Shown here in pieces: positions 27,590-33,658 of a stretch of 33,658 nt of DNA. This DNA comes from an uncultured bacterium (GTDB lineage Bacteria; Bacillota_I; Bacilli_A; RF39; UBA660), in contig CAMPCD010000010.1 of NCBI GenBank assembly GCA_946643435.1, positions 1-33,658 on the forward strand, in the 5' to 3' direction. The notes beneath the pieces are model-generated. The model was not told the origin of the DNA and did no database searches. It was given only the letters and a program-made list of their open reading frames with translations. The position numbers and the translations under genes were made by a program. The stretch's first letter is position 1; the number at the start of each line of letters is the position of its first letter.

Positions 27590-27624
27590 CGCAAAAAAAG
27601 AAGATATACCACCATATCTTCTTT
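27590..27624 (-). terminator. Leader terminator upstream of uraA-upp
   Basis: Minus strand AAAGAAGATAT-GGTGGT-ATATCTTCTTT followed by T-run, between promoter and uraA. Confidence 0.88.
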
Positions 27625-27727
27625 GTTAACAATAAAAATTTAAATATGAAAGAATAAAGTCCCTACTAATTATATTCGATAGGAAAGTTAAAACACATCT
27701 TGTATTCTTCATATCTTACACCCTTAA
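27625..27727 (-). promoter_or_regulatory. Structured uraA-upp leader RNA (candidate riboswitch/attenuator)
   Basis: ATATGAAGAATA (27714-27703) pairs with TATTCTTTCATAT (27656-27644), one bulged U; internal CCTA/TAGG hairpin (27680-27683/27662-27665); followed by intrinsic terminator. Confidence 0.6.
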
Positions 27728-27731
27728 TAGC

Positions 27732-27760
27732 ATTATAAAAAATGTAAGATTATTTTTCAA
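27732..27760 (-). promoter_or_regulatory. Promoter of uraA-upp
   Basis: Minus strand TTGAAA (27760-27755)-N17-TATAAT (27737-27732). Confidence 0.82.
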
Positions 27761-27778
27761 TATAATTTGATATATTTT

Positions 27779-27787
27779 TGATATAAT
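27779..27787 (+). promoter_or_regulatory. Extended -10 of the dGTPase-like gene
   Basis: TGATATAAT 17 nt upstream of the ATG at 27804, divergent from the uraA promoter. Confidence 0.5.
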
Positions 27788-27803
27788 TTAATTAGGTGAT
27801 TTT

Positions 27804-28937
27804 ATGAACAAAATAAAAAAACAAATGTTAATCCATGAATCTCATTATTCCAAATATGCATGTAAAGATAAAGAAGCTATCAGATTACATGGAGATATCA
27901 ATGATGGTGATATAAGACCAAATTACTTTAGAGATATTGATAGAATAATACACTCTTTATCATATACAAGATATATAGATAAGACTCAAGTATTCTCAAA
28001 TAAATCAAATGATCATATTCAAAAAAGAATTATACATGTTCAATTAGTATCTAAAGTAGCAAGAACAATAGGAAGAGCTTTATCTTTAAATGAAGATTTA
28101 ATTGAAGCTATGGCTTTAGGACATGATATAGGACATGTTCCATTTGGTCATTTAGGTGAATCATATTTAAATGAATTATCACTAAAATATGATGGTACTT
28201 ATTTCATGCATAATGTAGAATCAGTAAGAGAATTAAATATATTAGAAGATCATGGTGTTGGTAAGAATTTAACTATTCAAGTACTTGATGGTATCTTATG
28301 CCATAATGGTGAATTTGTTCAAGAAAAATATAAACCAGTTAAAAAGACTAAAGAAGAATTCATAAGAGATTATGAATTATGTTATACCGATAAAGAACAT
28401 GCAAAACATCTTGTTCCAATGACTTTAGAAGGATGCGTAGTAAGAATATCAGATATTATAGCTTACTTAGGAAGAGATATTGAAGATGCTATTCGTTTAG
28501 GATTACTATATAAAAAAGAAATACCTAAATCTATTAAAGATATTATAGGTGATAATAATAAAGATATAATTGGTCATATAATAAATGATATTATTGAAAA
28601 TTCATATAAAAAGAATTATATTTCTATGTCTAAGGAAGTATATCAAGCAGTTAAAGATTTAAAAGAATTCAATTATATTCATATATATGATCCTTCAATG
28701 AATAAACTAGAAAAAGCACAAGTCAAAAGAATGTTTACTACTCTATTTAAACAATATTTAAATGATTTAAATAATAAGAATAAGAAGTCATCTATTTATA
28801 AAGTATTACTTAAAAATATGACTAAAGAATATATAGTTAATACTAGTAATAATAGAAAAGTAATAGACTATATTGCTGGTATGACAGATGATTATATGAT
28901 AAATGAATATAACAAAATAAAAGAATCTAATAACTAG
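27804..28937 (+). CDS. dGTP triphosphohydrolase-like HD-domain protein
   Basis: SYTRYIDKTQVF...RIIHVQLVSKVARTIGRAL...ALGHDIGHVPFGHLGE HD motif. Confidence 0.9.
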   Translation: MNKIKKQMLIHESHYSKYACKDKEAIRLHGDINDGDIRPNYFRDIDRIIHSLSYTRYIDKTQVFSNKSNDHIQKRIIHVQLVSKVARTIGRALSLNEDLIEAMALGHDIGHVPFGHLGESYLNELSLKYDGTYFMHNVESVRELNILEDHGVGKNLTIQVLDGILCHNGEFVQEKYKPVKKTKEEFIRDYELCYTDKEHAKHLVPMTLEGCVVRISDIIAYLGRDIEDAIRLGLLYKKEIPKSIKDIIGDNNKDIIGHIINDIIENSYKKNYISMSKEVYQAVKDLKEFNYIHIYDPSMNKLEKAQVKRMFTTLFKQYLNDLNNKNKKSSIYKVLLKNMTKEYIVNTSNNRKVIDYIAGMTDDYMINEYNKIKESNN

Positions 28938-28945
28938 ATTCTTTT
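28919..28945. terminator. Bidirectional terminator between convergent genes
   Basis: AAAAGAATCTA...TAGATTCTTTT; overlaps TAG stop at 28935-28937. Confidence 0.82.
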
Positions 28946-28946
28946 C

Positions 28947-29633
28947 TTATGCTCTAAATTCTTGGGCATAATAGTATGTTCCATTTATAGGAGCAATACC
29001 TATACCAATATAAACTAAGTTAGGATTCATAATATTCTTTCTATGTGTTGGCGAATTCATGAATGCTACCATAGATTTTTCTATATCATTGAAACCATAT
29101 GCTATATTTTCTGCTGCTCTATTATATTTAATTCCTAAATCACTATAAACAGTAGACCATTTACGACAATCTTTATTAGGATCATTATCTACACATTGTC
29201 TTACATGTTCAAATACTCTAGTATGAGACATTTCAGTAGCTCTAACAGAGGCTGCAACAGATAAATGATAATCATACTTCAATGGTTTTAATCCTTCACT
29301 GGCTCTATATCTATTAATGCTATCAATCATAGCATTAATATCATTTATATATATACTTACATTATTCTTAGCTTCATCTAATACTTCATTTGTACTAGGT
29401 CCCCTATTATCTTCTGAAACATAAGCAATTCTTTTAACAGTTGTTGTTTCTCTAGTTGTTGTTGTAATAGGTTCTTTAGTAGTAGTCGTAGTTGTTGTTG
29501 TACTAGTACTATTACCATTTACATAAGTATCATTATTAGAATTAATTGTATATGTATTATTTTCTTTTTTACCACACCCAGTTAATAATAATAAAGTTAA
29601 TAATACAATTATTATTAATCTCTTATCAACCAT
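28947..29633 (-). CDS. CAP/SCP-domain lipoprotein with Thr-rich linker
   Basis: Lipobox LLLLTGCGKK; CAP-domain INRYRASEGLKPLKYD, RATEMSHTRVFEHV, ENIAYGF, FMNSPTHRKNIMNPN. Confidence 0.92.
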   Translation of the reverse strand: MVDKRLIIIVLLTLLLLTGCGKKENNTYTINSNNDTYVNGNSTSTTTTTTTTKEPITTTTRETTTVKRIAYVSEDNRGPSTNEVLDEAKNNVSIYINDINAMIDSINRYRASEGLKPLKYDYHLSVAASVRATEMSHTRVFEHVRQCVDNDPNKDCRKWSTVYSDLGIKYNRAAENIAYGFNDIEKSMVAFMNSPTHRKNIMNPNLVYIGIGIAPINGTYYYAQEFRA

Positions 29634-29658
29634 AATAATTCCCCTTTGTTGGTTAGTT

Positions 29659-29687
29659 ATTATACATCAGATAAGAGTTCTTAGCAA
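29659..29687 (-). promoter_or_regulatory. Promoter of CAP lipoprotein gene
   Basis: Minus strand TTGCTA-N17-TATAAT. Confidence 0.7.
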
Positions 29688-29697
29688 ATTTTAGACA

Positions 29698-29728
29698 ATA
29701 AAAAAACTTGTAATTAAATTACAAGTTT
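29698..29728 (-). terminator. Terminator of SPFH gene
   Basis: AAACTTGTAA-loop-TTACAAGTTT followed by T-tract on minus strand. Confidence 0.88.
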
Positions 29729-29736
29729 CTTATTAA

Positions 29737-30864
29737 TTATTCTTGAGTTTCTTCAGCTTTTGGAGCTTCTGGAGTTTGAACAACACCAGCAAATGCTTGT
29801 CCTGGAGTTGGTTGTACAGGAGCTTCTCCTGCTTGTGGTTGTTGTTGAACACCCATAGCAGTATTTAATACATTAGCACCTTGTTGTTGTGCCATACCCA
29901 TACCCATGAATCCCATCATAGCACCATTGTCATTAGATGCAGCAGAATTCATAGCTGTAGCAGTAGCAGCTGCCATTGTACCAGCCATATTGTTTGCATA
30001 AACTTGACCAAGTCTTGCAGTCTTTGCAATTTCTGCATCCATTTCTTGCATGATCTTTAATGAGTCTTCAGTTGCATTAATGTTGATTGTAACATCACCA
30101 ACACCAATACCATAGTTTGCTCTCCATGAAGCATCTAATAATTGATTCATTAATGTAGTAATATCAGATTGATAATTTTGAATTTCTACAAATGATACAT
30201 TCTTTTGAGTCATTAATTGAGAAATTGCTTGTCCTACATTTTGAGCAAATTGTTGTTTTAACATAGAAGTATTACCTTCTGATGTAAAAATATCATTTAA
30301 TGTTAAAGTATCTTTAGGATTTGATCCTACTAAGTTAGCTATTAAGATAGCTGGGTCTACAACTTTAACAGCATACATACCATTGTATGTAACTCTAACT
30401 GATTGATAAATTGGATCCTTAATCATAACTGGTTGTTGAGAACCATAAGTTAAACCAGGAATTAGTTTAGTATTAACATAATAAACTCTTTGATCCTTAG
30501 CAGCTTGTCCACCATAAGTAATACGGCTTCCAATAGTCTTAATAGATTCTAATAATCCATTTCCAAATCCACCAGTAAAGATTGATGGTTCTGAAGAAGT
30601 ATCATAAGTATAAGTACCATCTTCAGCAGTAAATTCAACAATTTTACCATTGTCTACAATCATCATAGCCATTCCATTTGGAACTACTATTCCTGATCCA
30701 TTAGTTATTACACCTTCAGTATAAGTTCTATTAGCATCACCATGAGATACAACACCTCTTTGGATTACTACATCATTACTTACTTCTGGACATGTAATAA
30801 ACTCTTTAAATTGATCGCCAATTACTTGATTAACTGAACCAAGTGCAGCTTTGATTAATCCCAT
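29737..30864 (-). CDS. SPFH-domain protein (YdjI-like)
   Basis: MGLIKAALGSVNQVIGDQFKEFITC...VIQRGVVSHGDANRTYTEGVITNGSGIVVPNGMAMMIVDNGKI; SPFH region; Ala/Met/Gln-rich C-terminus. Confidence 0.88.
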   Translation of the reverse strand: MGLIKAALGSVNQVIGDQFKEFITCPEVSNDVVIQRGVVSHGDANRTYTEGVITNGSGIVVPNGMAMMIVDNGKIVEFTAEDGTYTYDTSSEPSIFTGGFGNGLLESIKTIGSRITYGGQAAKDQRVYYVNTKLIPGLTYGSQQPVMIKDPIYQSVRVTYNGMYAVKVVDPAILIANLVGSNPKDTLTLNDIFTSEGNTSMLKQQFAQNVGQAISQLMTQKNVSFVEIQNYQSDITTLMNQLLDASWRANYGIGVGDVTININATEDSLKIMQEMDAEIAKTARLGQVYANNMAGTMAAATATAMNSAASNDNGAMMGFMGMGMAQQQGANVLNTAMGVQQQPQAGEAPVQPTPGQAFAGVVQTPEAPKAEETQE

Positions 30865-30911
30865 ATTGTTCCTCCTATTTTTTAAATATTTGATTAATTC
30901 ATCATAAATTT

Positions 30912-30920
30912 ATTATATCA
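30912..30920 (-). promoter_or_regulatory. Extended -10 of SPFH gene
   Basis: TGATATAAT on minus strand. Confidence 0.5.
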
Positions 30921-30962
30921 TAAGAAAATACTAAAGAATTAATATTTTCTCTTATTTGTGTA

Positions 30963-30994
30963 AATAAAAAGAAGAAACTATTTAGCTTCTTCTT
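30963..30994 (-). terminator. Terminator of rny, overlapping its stop codon
   Basis: AAGAAGAAACT-ATTT-AGCTTCTTCTT (one G-U) followed by TTTTATTT on minus strand. Confidence 0.82.
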
Positions 30995-32537
30995 GTGCTC
31001 TTGTTTCACGTACAACTGTAATCTTAATTGTACCAGGATATTGCATTTCAGATTCAATTCTATTCTTAATATCACGAGCAATCTTAATACTAGTTAAATC
31101 ATCTACTTCAGCAGGTTTAACGATTACACGAATCTCTCTACCAGCTTGCATAGCATATGATTTTTCAACACCCTTAAATGAATTACCTATTTCTTCTAGT
31201 TGAGCTAATCTTTCAACATATTTTTCCATAGATTCATTTCTTGCTCCAGGTCTTGCAGCTGATAATGTATCAGCTATTTGAACTAATACAGCAATAACAC
31301 TTTTTTGTGGTTCATCACCATGATGTGATGCAATAGCATTAATAACTACTTCATCTTCACCATACTTCTTAGCTAATTCTTTACCGATTTCAACATGTGA
31401 ACCTTCTGTTTCAAAATCAATTGATTTACCAATATCATGTAATAAACCTGCTCTCTTAGCTAAATTAACATTTTCACCTAATTCAGCAGCCATAATACCA
31501 CATAAATTTGCAACTTCAATTGAATGTTGTAATCCATTTTGACCATATGATGTTCTGAAATTTAATCTACCTATATAATTAACTAATTCAGGATCCATCT
31601 TAGATAATCCTAATTCATAGATAGCATTCTTACCCATTTCAGTAATCTTTTGGTTTATATCTTTACAAGTTTTATCATATATTTCTTCAATTCTTGTTGG
31701 ATGAATTCTTCCATCCTTAATTAATGTTTCAATAGTTTCTTTTGCTATTTCTCTTCTATATGGATCAAATGAAGAAATAGTAATAGCTTCAGGTGTATCA
31801 TCAATTATTAAATCTACTCCTGTAACAGCTTCTATAGTTCTTATATTTCTTCCTTCTCTACCAATTAATCTACCCTTCATTTCATCATTAGGTAAACTAA
31901 TAGTTGATGTTGTTTGTAAGTTAGCTACATCCATTGAATACTTTTGCATTGAAGATACAAGTAAGTCTTTAGCTTGATTATCTACTTCAAGTTTAGCTTC
32001 AGCCATTTCATCTTTGATATATTCAGCTATTTCAACTTCCATTTCACTTTCAACACGTTTCATGATTTCATCATGAGCTTTTTCTTTAGAAAATTTAGCA
32101 ATACCTTCTAATTTCTCTAATTCTTCTTTAATTAAAGCATCCATCTTGTTATCTTTTTCTTGTACTTGTTTTTGTAAAGCAGTAAGATTTGCTTCTTTTT
32201 GATCTAATGAAGCATCTCTATTTTGTAATAATTCTTCACGATTATCTAAAGATTTTTCTCTCTTTAATAATCTTTCTTCAGCTTCTTCAGCTGCTTGTTT
32301 TCTTTCTTTAACTTCTCTATCTGCTTCTTGTTTAAGTTTAAATTGTTCTTGCTTTAATTCAGCAAGTGAATCCCTTTTATTTCTATCTGCTTCCTTTTTA
32401 GCAGCACTTATTATTTTTTCTGCTTTTTTACCTGCACCAAATCCTGTTATAACTACTAGAATTATAGTACCAATTATTCCTACTACAAGGCCAATAAAAA
32501 GAAAAACTAATGGAGGCATACCCATTCCTGGTCCCAT
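30978..32537 (-). CDS. rny: Ribonuclease Y
   Basis: N-terminal TM, coiled coil, KH (GRLIGREGRNIRTIEAVTGVDLIIDDTPE), HD (LLHDIGKSIDFE). Confidence 0.97.
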   Translation of the reverse strand: MGPGMGMPPLVFLFIGLVVGIIGTIILVVITGFGAGKKAEKIISAAKKEADRNKRDSLAELKQEQFKLKQEADREVKERKQAAEEAEERLLKREKSLDNREELLQNRDASLDQKEANLTALQKQVQEKDNKMDALIKEELEKLEGIAKFSKEKAHDEIMKRVESEMEVEIAEYIKDEMAEAKLEVDNQAKDLLVSSMQKYSMDVANLQTTSTISLPNDEMKGRLIGREGRNIRTIEAVTGVDLIIDDTPEAITISSFDPYRREIAKETIETLIKDGRIHPTRIEEIYDKTCKDINQKITEMGKNAIYELGLSKMDPELVNYIGRLNFRTSYGQNGLQHSIEVANLCGIMAAELGENVNLAKRAGLLHDIGKSIDFETEGSHVEIGKELAKKYGEDEVVINAIASHHGDEPQKSVIAVLVQIADTLSAARPGARNESMEKYVERLAQLEEIGNSFKGVEKSYAMQAGREIRVIVKPAEVDDLTSIKIARDIKNRIESEMQYPGTIKITVVRETRAQEEAK

Positions 32538-32619
32538 TTAAATTCCTCTTTTCATATAAAATTATTTATAGATTAATATCTATAAACTTATTATAGTTTA
32601 AAAGATATTTTTTTACAAT

Positions 32620-32652
32620 AAAAATAAAAAGAAACAAAGTAAATTGTTCCTT
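32620..32652 (-). terminator. Terminator of folA
   Basis: AAGAAACAA/TTGTTCCTT (one G-U), T-rich tail on minus strand. Confidence 0.75.
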
Positions 32653-32658
32653 GTCTAT

Positions 32659-33114
32659 TTATTGTTTTCTTCTATATATCTTTCTAGTATATTCAGGTGT
32701 TTCTTCACCAATTGTAATATTAAATTTGCTTTCATCAAATTCAGGAAAAAATACATCACCATTTTCAATAACCATATTAATATCAGTTATATACATTACA
32801 TCTACCATTGGAATAGCCGCTTTAAATAAATTATATCCACCTATTATATAAATATTACCACTTGCTAATTCTATAGCTTTTTCTATGGAATCAACAGTTA
32901 TAACTCCTTCATATTTAGTGGTTCTTGAAATAACAATATTAGTTCTGTTTGGAAGAGGATGACCTATATCCTCATAAGTTTTTCTTCCCATGATAACTGT
33001 ATTATTAACAGTTAATTCTTTAAATTGTTTTTGTTCCCCTTTAATATTCCAAGGTATTTTTCCATCTTTACCTATAACATTATTTTTAGATCTAGCAACA
33101 ATTAATCCTAACAT
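32659..33114 (-). CDS. folA: Dihydrofolate reductase
   Basis: MLGLIVARSKNNVIGKDGKIPWNIKGEQKQFKELT; VIMGRKTYEDIGHPLPNRTNIVISR. Start reassigned to ATG 33114 (SD GAGGTG). Confidence 0.95.
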   Translation of the reverse strand: MLGLIVARSKNNVIGKDGKIPWNIKGEQKQFKELTVNNTVIMGRKTYEDIGHPLPNRTNIVISRTTKYEGVITVDSIEKAIELASGNIYIIGGYNLFKAAIPMVDVMYITDINMVIENGDVFFPEFDESKFNITIGEETPEYTRKIYRRKQ

Positions 33115-33128
33115 TTGATACACCTCAT

Positions 33129-33482
33129 TTAATATACTTCTTTTTCTATCCATCTAACTATTACTTTAGTAATATAGTTTATTTCATTTTCAGTTAATTC
33201 ATGTTCATCATCTATATGATGTATTCTTTGTAAACAACCTCGACAACAAGTACCTGTTGCATGTTGAGCTATAAATGTTGGATGTACTTGTCTCATTGGT
33301 GTTTGTTTTCCATCATTAGGTAATTTAATTTTTAATCTTTTATTAATTATATCTAATGTATCACTTTCTATTTTATCAATACCTTTTTCCTTAACATATT
33401 CTTTCATTTTATTATTTAAATGAAAAGATCCTCTAAACTTTGATTTAGAAAGTGAATCTAATAATTTATCTATATTATCCAT
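33129..33482 (-). CDS. DUF4186-family protein
   Basis: SKFRGSFHLNNKMKEYV...HPTFIAQHATGTCCRGCLQRIHHI...LTENEINYITKVIVRWIEKE. Confidence 0.8.
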   Translation of the reverse strand: MDNIDKLLDSLSKSKFRGSFHLNNKMKEYVKEKGIDKIESDTLDIINKRLKIKLPNDGKQTPMRQVHPTFIAQHATGTCCRGCLQRIHHIDDEHELTENEINYITKVIVRWIEKEVY

Positions 33483-33504
33483 ATACATCACATATTAATT
33501 ATAC

Positions 33505-33537
33505 AATAAAAAAAGATGTTTATATATGAAACATCTT
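33505..33537 (-). terminator. Terminator of the truncated gene at the window edge
   Basis: AAGATGTTT (33513-33521)/AAACATCTT (33529-33537), T-tract on minus strand; overlaps stop codon 33520-33522. Confidence 0.82.
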
Positions 33538-33657
33538 ATGTATTTCTTCTTTTAAAGAATTGAAATCAAATACTATTAAATAGAATACTGTTATAACTGC
33601 AAATATAAATGATATATGAATAGTTAATAAATTAGTAGTAAATTTAAAGAATACTAA
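33520..33657 (-). CDS. C-terminal end of a membrane protein (5'-truncated by window edge)
   Basis: Minus strand open frame LVFFKFTTNLLTIHISFIFAVITVFYLIVFDFNSLKEEIHKMFHI* entering from window end. Confidence 0.6.
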   Translation of the reverse strand, partial: LVFFKFTTNLLTIHISFIFAVITVFYLIVFDFNSLKEEIHKMFHI

Positions 33658-33658
33658 T

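Noticed and set aside
27625-27727. Purine riboswitch upstream of uraA
   Set aside because: Conserved J2/3 UUUCUACC and loop motifs of the purine riboswitch are absent.
29440-29515. GTT/GTA triplet-rich tract as a phase-variation microsatellite
   Set aside because: Encodes Thr codons in frame; length changes in triplets would not switch reading frame, and the tract is imperfect.
32644-32851. Two overlapping plus-strand ORFs
   Set aside because: Antisense to folA in two frames; AT-rich chance ORFs.
1-33658. CRISPR array, tRNA/rRNA genes, transposases, prophage
   Set aside because: No regularly spaced repeats, cloverleaf, rRNA or mobile-element coding signatures seen by eye.

Overview
AT-rich chromosomal window from a low-GC Firmicute/Mollicute-like bacterium (Bacilli-type gene set; exact taxon not determinable from the sequence alone). 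About 32 CDS, mostly on the minus strand and tightly packed. Recognisable housekeeping genes: rpsD, tyrS with a T-box leader, HAD hydrolase, glf, ftsY-ylxM, LtaS-like synthase, queH, divIB/ftsQ, murG, VanY-like carboxypeptidase, HU, NUDIX, upp-uraA, dGTPase-like HD protein, rny, folA. The accessory layer is rich in uncharacterised cell-envelope proteins. The most interesting system is a SipW-like (S26B) signal peptidase fused to a polytopic N-terminal region, with a TasA/camelysin-like secreted protein and a DUF5305-like membrane protein. A second, divergent DUF5305-like gene sits about 16 kb away beside another small secreted protein. Other points of interest: a structured uraA leader with a terminator that matches no riboswitch or PyrR consensus I know; a compact tyrS T-box whose apparent terminator encloses the antiterminator; a membrane-anchored EIIB-like domain lacking the phospho-accepting Cys; a secreted protein with a duplicated Cys domain and a VirB2/TrbC-like TM module; and hairpin terminators built over stop codons. 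No tRNA, rRNA, CRISPR, transposase or prophage genes were seen.
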